From Xenopus tropicalis (Eukaryota; Chordata; Amphibia; Anura; Pipidae), in assembly GCF_000004195.4 (NCBI RefSeq), contig NC_030677.2:113857036-113921035 (forward strand): a stretch of DNA of 64,000 nucleotides, read 5' to 3'. Positions 44,524-53,680 of this stretch are shown here, in pieces (positions within the stretch are counted from its first letter, which is position 1; the number at the start of each line of letters is the position of its first letter). The notes beneath the pieces are model-generated. The model was not told the origin of the DNA. It ran no database searches and saw nothing but the letters and a program-made list of their open reading frames with translations. Made by a program: the position numbers and the translations under genes.

Positions 44524-44908
44524 CATGGCCATACACGTAAAGATCAGCTCGCCTGGTGAGGTTGCCAAGCGAGCGGATATTTTCCCGATATCCTCACCTA
44601 CGGGTGGGCAATACTGGGGGAATTTATGCTAATTTGGTAATTTGGCCCTGGGGCCAAACAATCGAATTATAACGTCTGGAATAGCCGCAGTATTGGGGAC
44701 TGCATCAACGAGCCGATGCAGTCCCCAAACCGACTGAATCTTTTAACTTGCCCGATTTCAGGCCAGATATCGGTCGGGCAGGCCAGTTGTTTCCCCTACA
44801 CAGGCTAATAAACAGCCGAATCGGTCCAAGGGACCAATATCGGCAGCTACAATCGGCCCGTGTACCCAACCTGTAGCACCTAATATTAGCCCATGTACAG
44901 CCAGTTTT
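44524..44908. mobile_element. CCATACACG-ended MITE, long subtype
   Basis: The left CATGGCCATACACGTAAAGA and the right GCCCATGTACAGCCAGTTTT are inverted. The interior contains CACCTACGGGTGGGCAATA, GCATCAACGAGCCGATGCAG and TTGGTCCCTTGGACCGA-like blocks shared (inverted) with 48049-48399. Confidence 0.7.
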
Positions 44909-46299
44909 ACAAATTACAGATGGGTATTATTAAAGCCAATATCCAGTCTATGCGCCAGCGTTTATAATTAAATAATTATTACTACCTCCCCCAACATTTC
45001 TTTTACGGGATGAATGCCATTTACTCCCATCTTTCTGGCATAAGACAACACTTCACCTTTGGTAAATCTTTACACTGGAGTGATAAGCCTGTGCTTCTGC
45101 CATTACCCTCCCAATATAATATATTCTCTGTGGCACCCAGTGGGTTTCCCTCAACGTCACCAGCAGCAGCAGCAGCCACCTCTTTTAGAAACTTATCAGT
45201 TGGCTGAACTGTCTTTCTAAGATCCAATATCCCCCAGTTTCACTTCTTGAGCTAGCTAACTCCTGGTGCAGCTGACCCTATATGTGTGTATAGACTGCAA
45301 GCTTCACTAGGACAGTCTTGATAGACAGTTTGATATAAATAAACAATATTTAGATAAAAATTAGGCATATTAATAACATTTTTTTAGTATTTCTTTTATA
45401 TCAGCCCTAAAGCCAGTGCAACTTACAGTCTTAACTAGGGCTAGGTAAATGCAGAGACATCAAGTCCGTTCTAGCCTAGGCCTAGCCCTGTCCATACTGT
45501 CTACGTTTACAGATTATATAGTAACTATCTGTACAGAGATACAGCCCTGGTCAGAATTGAAGTCCAAAAATGGCTGGCAGCAATGCTAACCATTATGTTA
45601 TTGGATTTTTAATCAAACAGGCCTTATCATTTACAAAAACCAGTTGTTACTTTTTGTTGTTTGTACATATGCGCTATAAAACAGGTTTTAAGTTGGTAAA
45701 CAAAGTGGCTTTAGCACTTTGTAATGTAGTTTCCTACCTAGTTAATATTACAGCCAAAAATGTCCGTGAATTGGGAATTGCAGGCCCAGCTGTCTGTATT
45801 CAGTTAGAGTGAAATTAGAAGGTACCATTTTTTTGCTTCTGTGGAACTATAGCAGGAAATGTACAACCGTGGCTCTTATATCTATAACTTTGTTAGGAGC
45901 TAAAGGGGGCCTTACCGAATATGGACCAAAAAAGGGAACTATAATCCATGACTTCTGGCCACTATAGCCTTAGAAATATGCAGCCCCTGGCATTTTGAAC
46001 CTATAGTAGTTGTGCTGTGTTCCTTGTGTGCCATGGTTCATTGCAGAAGAGTGTTAGGTACGATCTTGGGGAGGAGAAATTCCCAGTGAGTATATAGCAG
46101 GTGGGAAATGATCAAAATAGATGTCCCAGATGCACAAAAATTCCGCTTAGACTATTTTTATTATTTCTTACACATTTTGGGTAATCCTTTGTCAGGCTTG
46201 TCTGCCCAAAATATTATCTTGTTGCACTAAGACTAAAGAAAACATCTTCACCAAAGTGCTAAAGTGCTAGCTTTTTTACAAGACTTTATTATTTTTGTT
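44909..46299. other. Unassigned DNA
   Basis: A small CAG/CTG run lies at 45161-45175 (CAGCAGCAGCAGCAGCC-like). No exon or repeat terminus is supported. Confidence 0.4.
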
Positions 46300-46622
46300 A
46301 CTTAATGACATTTCAAGAAAGAACTAAAGTGAGGAGGGTGAGCAAAAAGAAGGAGGTATTAAGAACGGCATTAACTTTGTTCATTACGCAGTATTTCTTG
46401 TTGATTATTGTGCTGTGGTCTCCATTTTTGCATCAAAATATCAGGTACTGCTGCACTGTTATAGATATTGTTTCCTTCTATAGTTTATATAAATATGTTG
46501 CTGTGTAGCCATAGGGGGCAGTTATTCAAGCTGGAAAAGTAGAAAGGGTTTAGGTTACATAACAAATTGCAGAAAAGCTCTGTCGGTTTTCTGGAATACA
46601 TAGTATATACTGACCCTTAAGG
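46300..46622. repeat. Diverged half of a T2-type MITE
   Basis: TATATAAATATGTTGCTGTG-TAGCCATAGGGGGCAG and GGTTACATAACA match the left arm and centre of the element at 923-1332. The other arm is missing. Confidence 0.6.
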
Positions 46623-47200
46623 TTAAGAATAGTGTTCTTTACAGCTCAAGGGAGTGAAGACACAAGTTAATTAGGGAGGAACAAACTATTGTCTGTTGAA
46701 GTAGAGTATAAAACATGCAATGAAGTTTAATGGTTGAAAAATGATTACAGTCCAATTAATTACACATTGTGCAGTGAACAATAGGATATGAAATTTGGCA
46801 CCCTCAGATACAAGGTTAAAGATTTAAAGTTTATAAGGCCCTACTCAATCTGGCTGTGGGTTCTATATCCACAAAGATATGGAATTATACTTTCAATGGT
46901 TACAGTGAAACCTGACTGTATTTGCATTTAGGGGTGACCCTTCAGACATCCTAACTGTGCTTGCCATACATGAGACAGTAAAAATGTCTATAGTAAGAAA
47001 CCACTACTACTTATTTTTCCTTTAGATTGACCCACACACACTCTCACTAAATCTGCGGTCCTTAATTAGTAAGGGTGCTTAATCAAAGCAGATTTAGCCT
47101 TTGTTGGTATGAAAGTGAATACAAATGGAGGCAGCAATAGCCATCACCAGGTTTGATTCTCCTGCTGCTAATGAAGCATACCCCCCCCCCCCCCGCCATG
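46623..47200. other. Unassigned DNA with a C14 tract
   Basis: A run of 14 C lies at 47181-47194 directly before the next hAT element. Nothing else is supported. Confidence 0.5.
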
Positions 47201-47208
47201 CCCTATAG

Positions 47209-47757
47209 CAGGGGCCCCAACCTTTTTTACCCATGAGCACATTTAAATGTAAAATATGTATTGGTTATTTGATAGCTATTTGGGCTTATGCTGTTTTAGG
47301 TGAGTAACCTGGGTCTCTGTCTTTCTGTCCTTAGTGTTGGGGTGGTATTGAGTAAATACTGTAAATGTATATATGTGAGTTATCCTACAGTCATATTTAT
47401 TTTTATACTTTGGTTAAAGTTGGTAAAATGCATGTAAATATAAGTTTAAGTTGATGCATGCCCATTTTTTTTAAATATAATTATGGATTTTTGACTATTT
47501 AATATAGAACATCTGCTCTTGTTTTGTAATTAATATTTTTGTATGATTTTCTAAGTTGCTTGTTTTTCAATAAAAAAAAGGGGGGGGGGCAAACTACAGG
47601 AGGCTCTGCTTGACAGTACACATGGTCTTTATGCCGCCAAATCTTGTCTTCAAGTCAGAAATGCAAAAATGAAAACCTGCTTTCAGGACATTGGGAGCAA
47701 CATCAGAAGGGTTGGGGAGCAACATGTTACTCATGAGCCACTGGTTGGTGATCACTG
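47209..47757. mobile_element. hAT element, same family as 25366 and 54683
   Basis: The ends are CAGGGGCCCCAACC and GGTTGGTGATCACTG, with flanks CCCTATAG and CCCTAAAA (two mismatches). GGAGGCTCTGCTTG and GAGCAACATGTTACTCATGAG match the copy at 54683. A block ending TTTTTCAATAAAAAAAAG at about 47255-47580 has no counterpart in the sister copies and may be a separate insertion. Confidence 0.72.
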
Positions 47758-48048
47758 CCCTAAAACCAACAAGTGCAGCCCCACAAGTGCCTAGACACTT
47801 ACAGAACCTTACCAAGTGCTTATGGAAGATTCTAGCAAGACATTGTTTATTTAAATTGTTGTAAAAATAATTAATTAAGAAATCCTTCCCAGAACAGGAT
47901 TTTATGATGGCACTTTTTTTTTTTGACACACAGAGGTATGTCCTTAATATTCCACTGAGGTCAGAACTGATCTATGGGGACTGCTATATCCAAGAGAAGC
48001 AGCTCATTTGTTTAAGTGCAAATAGAGGTCAATGTTCAGAGCACACAG

Positions 48049-48399
48049 TAAAGGTCCCCATACACGGGCTGATTATAACTGCTGATATTGGTCCCTTGGA
48101 CCGACTCGGCAGCTTATCGGCCCGTGTAGGGGCAGAACCGAGGGGCCTGGCCGACCGATATCTCGCCTGAAATTGGCCAGATATTGATCGGCCAGGTTAG
48201 AAAATCCAGTGGGATCGGGGACCGCATCGGCTCGTTGATGCGGTCCCCAAACCGACTGCCTCATGGCTGCAAATGTAATCCGAGAGGATTTTATTTTTTT
48301 TTAAGGTACTTGCTACCCGATATCGCCCACCCGTAGGTGCGACATCGCCAAGCGGGCGACATCGCCAAGCGTGCGGATCTTCCTGTGTATGGCCAGCTT
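48049..48399. mobile_element. CCATACACG-ended MITE, long subtype
   Basis: The left GGTCCCCATACACGGGCTGA and the right CCTGTGTATGGCCAGCTTA are partly inverted. It shares the TTGGTCCCTTGGACCGACTC, GCATCGGCTCGTTGATGCGG and CCACCCGTAGGTG blocks with 44524-44908. The young L1 begins directly after it. Confidence 0.7.
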
Positions 48400-48415
48400 A
48401 AGATACCTGTTACTG

Positions 48416-51074
48416 CCCTTACACCACATCTGTCAGCACTCTTTAACTCCTTCCTTGAAGGTTCTCCCATCCCTTCAACCATGCTAACATCGTATATTAC
48501 CCTAATACATAAAGAGGGCAAAGACCCAAACCCATGCGCTAGCTATCGCCCCATAGCCCTATTAAACTCAGACCTCAAACTATTTACAAAGATCCTGGCC
48601 AACAGACTAGCACCCATAATGCCCCGACTTATTAACCTAGACCAGGTGGGATTCATACATGGTAGACAGGCCGGGGACAATACTCGACGAGCTATCGACC
48701 TGATATATCCTGAATAGAACCCAAAAGTCTGCGGTCATACTCTGCCTTGACGCTGAAAAAGCGTTTGATCGCCTAGACTGGCACTTTCTGTTTGATCTCT
48801 TACAACTAATGGGATTCAAGGGCCCTTTCCTAACGGCCATAAAAGCACTATACTCCAACCCAACGGCAACCCTCAAGATGCCAGGGGCTACAAATCTACC
48901 CATATCAATCTCCAATGGCACTAGGCAGGGATGCCCACTCTCTCCTCTACTATACGCACTCAGTATAGAGCCTTTAGCTACAGCCATCAGGGAACATAAA
49001 GACATTACGGGACCCAAAGTGGAAAACCACGAATTCTTAATCTCCTTATTTGCAGATGATGTGCTTTTAACCATTACCAATCCCATGATCTCTTTACCAA
49101 ATTTACATAATCTCCTAGCTCAATATGGGAAGTATTCGGGGTATAAACTGAACATCCAAAAAACCGAAGCACTTACTATAAATATCCCTTCCCAGACACG
49201 GGAATTATTGAAATCTAATTATAAATACAAATGGAAAGATATTTCCTTGAAATATCTAGGGGTGCATCTCACAAAATCATACTCACAACTCTATAAGTGC
49301 AACTATGTACCATTACTGCAATCTATACACAACTTGATAAATAAATGGAGCCCATATACCATATCATGGTTGGGCAAAATAGCAGCCCTAAAAATGACGA
49401 TACTCCCCAAGCTGCTTTATTTATTCGAAACTCTCCCAGTGCCGGTCTCAAACACAACCCTACGAAATATTCAAAAGATGTTCTTTAAGTTCATATGGGG
49501 CAAATCAAGGCACAGAGTGCCTAAAACGGTAATGATGGCAGGAAGATCCCAAGGCGGCCTGGCTGTGCCAAACATTATCAGATACTATGAAGCGGCGCAT
49601 CTACGCCAGGTTTTAGGGTGGACCACATTTATGCCAACATCGAAATGGGCACTTATTGAATCTTTAACCTTGACTCCGACCCACCCAAACTCCCTCCTTT
49701 GGCAAATACAGAAACCAACCGGACTACCATCAAATACCCTACAGGCAATTAAATTTACCCTTCAGATATGGGACCGATGCTGCAAAAAGGCACCCTTGAA
49801 GGGATCCCTAGGCATCCTAAGACCAGTTCTAGCCAACCCTCAATTCCCACCAGGACTCTCTCAATCCTTTCAAAAACGTTGGAGCTCCAAAAATCTTTTT
49901 AGACTCTATGATTATATTAATCCCCTCACTAACAAACCATATACATTCACTGAGCTCCAAGGGAAACACCAAATCCTGGCGAACTGGTACTTTGAACATA
50001 TGCAGATTACCCACTATATCCAATCTCTCGACATTAGATCAACCCTCCCTACTCCTCTGACCTCGTTTGAAAAATTGAGCACATATGGGCTACCCCAGAA
50101 AGCTCTAATATCTAACATTTACTCTATCCTAAATACATTAGCAGGGGACCCTTTCCCTAAACATAGATATATGATACATTGGGAAACTGAATTGTCTACC
50201 GCTTTAACATTAGACCAATGGGAAGATATCTGGGAAAAGAAAGAATGTAACATGTGTAAGGCAAAAGGAGAGTGTTTATAAAACGATATTTAACTGGTAC
50301 CACACTCCAGTAAAGCTCAATAAAATATTCCCAGACATCTCAACCATGTGCTGGAGGGCATGTGGACAAGAGGGCACTCTCCTCCACATTATGTGGCAGT
50401 GCCCAAAATTGGCGGAATTTTGGAAGAACGTTAAGAGCATAGCTGCTAAGATTTTCTTCTGGGACATTCCCATTGATGCTGCCAATGCTTTACTAGGCGT
50501 ACCCCACCCACATATCCCACATTCAGAGCAAAAGCTTCTAAATTATATATACACGGCAGCCAGACTGTCAATTACCTCCAAGTGGAAGTCCCTAGAATCC
50601 CCTAGCGCAGGAGAGGTCATATCCCGCATACAGGATATGAAATTACTAGAACAAATGACAGCAAGACTTAGGGGAACAACCCCGCAATATGAAAAAGTAT
50701 GGTCAAAATGGGACTATTTTATTTCCCAAAATTATGCACTTCATAGGAACAGGCCTATGTAATAAGGGACATTACCTCACCTGCATTAACGGATAAGAGA
50801 ACATAGGGACAAAGGTTATATTTTGACTCTCTCCTCTGGGAAACACTTTAGAACTGTTACTAGTACAACCGTATCTTATTTGTTTATTCCCCTGAATTTT
50901 CCCCCCCTTCCTTTATTTTATTTACATGTATAAAAATTTGACCTGACTTTACATCATACGATATCTGTTACTGATCATACAATGTATAATACTATACCTT
51001 GAAGAAACAAATACTGTATGTAAAAATTATGCTGTCAAAAACCAAATAAAATTTAAGTTACAAAAAAAAAAAAA
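48416..51074 (+). mobile_element. Young 5'-truncated L1 LINE
   Basis: It is flanked by a perfect 15-bp duplication AGATACCTGTTACTG (48401-48415 and 51075-51089), ends in A13 (51062-51074) and has AATAAA at 51045-51050. It starts inside the reverse transcriptase coding region, so the endonuclease and ORF1 are absent. This is typical target-primed reverse transcription with 5' truncation. Confidence 0.95.
48418..50762 (+). pseudogene. L1 ORF2 (reverse transcriptase and C-terminal domain), two frameshifts
   Basis: Segment 1 (to 48717) holds the N-terminal RT motifs (TLIHKEGKDP, YRPIALLNSDLKLFTKILA, QVGFIHGRQAGDN). A frameshift near 48705 leads into segment 2 (open through 50280), with LCLDAEKAFDRLDW (first catalytic Asp), TRQGCPLSPLLYALSIEPLA and the catalytic FADDVLL box at about 49049. 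Beyond it come the L1 thumb-like and post-RT regions (WLGKIAALKMTILPK, FIWGKSRHRVPK, GGLAVPN). A second shift near 50275 leads to segment 3 with CWRACGQEGTLLHIMWQC, the L1 C-x3-C-x7-H-x4-C motif, and a stop at 50760-50762. Only two indels and no other stops are seen, so it is recent but dead. Confidence 0.93.
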
Positions 51075-51089
51075 AGATACCTGTTACTG

Positions 51090-51549
51090 GCAGAGTTTCA
51101 GTACTTCGCTGTGCCAACTACAGATCTGAGGAATGCACTTTTTGCTTTGATTCACTATATTTTGTGGCTACAGCCCTACCCCCCCATAAATTCGAAGGTC
51201 CCAGTTAGGGTGAAGAAACATACAGCTAGTGTGCAAAAATAGACAATGCTGATCATTTACTGATAATTGTCTCTACGTGTGTATTAGCAGAGGCAATTCT
51301 CAGTATTGTCTATGGCAGGATATTTCCTGGGGTTAAGTAGCCATGACAAGTAGCAGAAACATCCAATCTGTTAGTATCCTTTTAAGCAAAAATACATATA
51401 AAATAATCCCAATTTTTATGCATGTAATCTCTCTAGTCCTCTACTATTACTACAATCAAAGGATTATAAGGATATTCTAGGAGATACCACCACTGTATTA
51501 AACACACTTATGTTTCACAGAGGAAACCAGGTATGTATTAAATTAGCCT
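51090..51549. other. Unassigned DNA
   Basis: No supported feature before the polyadenylation signal of the candidate gene. Confidence 0.4.
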
Positions 51550-51555
51550 TTTATT
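51550..51555 (-). promoter_or_regulatory. AATAAA polyadenylation signal for the candidate small gene
   Basis: AATAAA on the minus strand, about 175 nt after the stop codon at 51730. It is meaningful only if the candidate gene is real. Confidence 0.4.
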
Positions 51556-51729
51556 GGTTAACACACAGAAAGAAGCAGGGCTGGGGAAAACACAGTGTTA
51601 CAGGCTGTTAAATTAATGGCATAAGAACAAATATACTTCTCGGTAAATACAAATTGAACACAGATTTAGAACTCTCCTGTGGCTAATAGAAAGTTAAAAT
51701 GCCATGTTGTGTTTTTAGTGTCACAATCC

Positions 51730-51810
51730 TTATTTTACATCTGCACCAACTTTTGCTCTTTCTCCCCCACAAGCTTGCAACTGAGCAGCATCTTGATATA
51801 ACCACTGAAT
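51730..51810 (-). CDS. Candidate small gene, last exon
   Basis: 81 coding nt from CCTATAG|ATTCAG to TAA, encoding IQWLYQDAAQLQACGGERAK and VGADVK. The acceptor has a poor pyrimidine tract and overlaps what looks like a hAT target site (see 51829). Confidence 0.38.
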   Translation of the reverse strand: MQWLYQDAAQLQACGGERAKVGADVK

Positions 51811-52884
51811 CTATAGGTCAGTGCTGCCCAACTTCTCCCTCTAGTGGGAAAAATACACTACATATTTTGGTGCCAGATTATATTAAAACAACATCTATCT
51901 AAAAATAAATCCATGGAGATTTGGGGCACGGGTGTCTCTAGGTCATGATACATTTTTTCTTTAAAAATGCAAATCCAGATGGTAAAATCTAGATTATCAC
52001 ACATCTCCTTTTTTTAGTTATTCCATACAGCTATAAAGGATTGAAGCTTACCAGCCTTATCAAGGGAAGTTCTCCTGCCTGACTGCTACTCAATCTATTG
52101 CTGACAGTGGGCAGGACTGGAGGGGGAGTGGGGGGGTGGTGGTTGTCAAATACCATCATGGCAGTATATTACACTTGCGAATACAAGAGTTTTGCCAGTT
52201 GGACTCCAGAGCTTTGCTTTGTAAAACATTGCAAACAGTGCCATCATCCTGGTAACAACAGCAGTAGCCAGTTAGCACTGCCGCTCAGGTGACAGAAATG
52301 TATTACTCTTCTTGCATTAACTGGCGCATGAGAGCAGGAACACACAGTCGCTACTCCGTGTTAGCAGACTGCACCTCCATTGTAAGCTCAGATGGTGCCA
52401 CACAGCCAAGAGATGCAAAGGCCATATTAAAATTGTATTCAAAATATACATGTTTCAACCAACGATTCAATCATAACTCACCTTTTAGCATGCTGCTTGG
52501 ATGCATCACCAGTATAAAAGTCTCGAGAAACAGCAGCTACAGGTAATAACCAAGAAATCATGATAACCAGTGACACTGTCTTAATTTAAAAAAACAAAAA
52601 AAACAGTAGATAGAAAAGCATGGCTTGGTTTGCTTCCAGAATCATGGTTAATGGGGGGGGGGGGGGGGGGGGGATTAGTTTAGGTTTATAGCCTAATATT
52701 TTCCTTAAAGGAGTTCATACATAGTTACAAAGAATTGCAATTCTGACCTTTGCATAGTAATTTAAAATGTTCAATGACTTTAATGTTATTTGTAAATGTT
52801 TTACAAACAGTCAAAAACCCAGTCATGAATTCTTCACTTGGGAAAATAAGCCATGTATCAGCAGCTCTTTAGCTCACATAGCAT
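51730..52884 (-). CDS. Candidate four-exon gene for a small secreted protein (unidentified)
   Basis: Four minus-strand segments join in phase into 76 codons: 52884-52878, 52575-52482, 52100-52052 and 51810-51730. Donors are GTGAGC, GTGAGT and GTAAGC. Acceptors are T-rich...GACAG, a C/T-rich...CTGTCAG and ACCTATAG; the last is weak. The product would begin MLLSLVIMISWLLPVAAVS, a plausible signal peptide, followed by RDFYTGDASKQHAK, NRLSSSQAGELPLIRL and IQWLYQDAAQLQACGGERAK, ending VGADVK and TAA. It has one cysteine and no dibasic site. A TATA-like ATAAATA lies about 43 nt upstream of the ATG. I do not recognise the protein. YTGDASKQ and IQWL faintly recall exendin/glucagon peptides, but spacing and exon structure do not fit. 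It could be a chance assembly; the open frames, phases and splice signals together make it worth testing. Confidence 0.4.
51829..52031. mobile_element. Possible hAT MITE with one clear end
   Basis: CAGTGCTGCCCAACTTCTCC is a typical hAT end, preceded by CTATAGGT. A matching right end is not clear; ATACAG followed by CTATAAAG at 52031 is a poor candidate. Confidence 0.35.
52052..52100 (-). CDS. Candidate small gene, exon 3
   Basis: 49 nt between a long pyrimidine tract ending CTGTCAG and the donor GGCTG|GTAAGC. It encodes NRLSSSQAGELPLIRL after completing a serine codon. Confidence 0.42.
52482..52575 (-). CDS. Candidate small gene, exon 2 (signal peptide end and N-terminus)
   Basis: 94 nt after TTTTTTTAAATTAAGACAG, ending AAAAG|GTGAGT. 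It encodes SLVIMISWLLPVAAVSRDF and YTGDASKQHAK. The donor is a consensus match and the frame is open throughout. Confidence 0.42.
52653..52673. repeat. G21 homopolymer
   Basis: An uninterrupted run of G; a C14 run lies at 47181. Confidence 0.95.
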
Positions 52885-52935
52885 TAGGATAAAACAGACA
52901 TTCCACACACAAGGGACCATGCTTTATTTATGAAC

Positions 52936-53222
52936 AGTATCAATTATCCAGAAGATTGGGACCTGGGGTTTTCCTGATAACGTATCTTTCTGTAATTTGG
53001 ATTATTACATTTTAAGTCTGTTAAAAAGTAATTAAACATTAAACAAACCCGATAGGTTCGTTTTGCCACCAATATTGATTCATGCAGCTTAGTTTGGACC
53101 AAGAACAATGTTAAGAAAATTTTGTAATGATAATAATTTGATTAAATGGAATCTATGGAGCCTTCCTGTAATTCAGAACTTTCTGGATAATGGGCTTCCG
53201 GATAACAGATCCTATACTGGTA
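52936..53222. mobile_element. Dispersed MITE, ATTATCC...GGATAA type
   Basis: CAATTATCCAGAAGATTGGG, GACCTGGGGTTTTCC and TTCCGGATAACAGATCCTAT are phrases of a widespread frog MITE whose intact copies read CAGGTATGGGATC at the ends. The left end here is eroded. The TATACTGG near 53214 is the right end. Confidence 0.6.
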
Positions 53223-53397
53223 TATGCAAGGTCATTCCATTGCTGAAGGTTCAGGAATAAAGTCTGGAGGTGAGTGCAAGTGCAAGCATTTATGTTTTTA
53301 CCACTCTTCAAAATTAGTAGAAAGTGTTGGCCAACTAATCCAGTTTTTGCATTTTACTATTCTTTCCTGAAGAGCTTCATGTATGGCAGTGTTATGT

Positions 53398-53403
53398 TTT
53401 ATT
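53398..53403 (-). promoter_or_regulatory. NR2C2AP: AATAAA polyadenylation signal of NR2C2AP
   Basis: AATAAA on the minus strand about 190 nt after the NR2C2AP stop codon. It is the first consensus signal I see downstream. Confidence 0.65.
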
Positions 53404-53593
53404 TCCTAAATAGCCTGTAAGAGAAGAACCTGACAGCGCCACTTGATATCCCTTCATAACAGGCAGCAATGGTCCAGCCTAGAGAGGGGGCAGAATTGGA
53501 TGTAATGTGTGACCCAACTTCTGTCCTGTCCGGAACAATCTGGGCAGTGTTGGTACAGTGCTTAATTCAGTTGCTGAAGACGTTGTTATATTT

Positions 53594-53680
53594 CTATCCA
53601 AGAACATCCAAATGGTAAAGCGTTATCCTCCCAAAGAAATCAGTACTGTTTAGAAATGAAACCCTGAGCTTGCTGACTGA
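53594..53680 (-). CDS. NR2C2AP: NR2C2AP exon 5 (last coding)
   Basis: Acceptor TTTACTTTTGCTGAGCAG. It encodes SVSKLRVSFLNSTDFFGRIT and LYHLDVLG, then TAG at 53594-53596, matching the conserved DFFGR and YHL-VLG C-terminus. Confidence 0.9.
   Translation of the reverse strand, partial: SVSKLRVSFLNSTDFFGRITLYHLDVLG

Noticed and set aside
44950..45230. Frames around a CAGCAGCAG run considered as an exon
   Set aside because: Open on both strands, with no consistent splice pair and no recognisable protein.
52289..52546. 85-codon plus-strand frame overlapping the candidate small gene
   Set aside because: No splice context or recognisable content. The minus strand offers the better splice signals.
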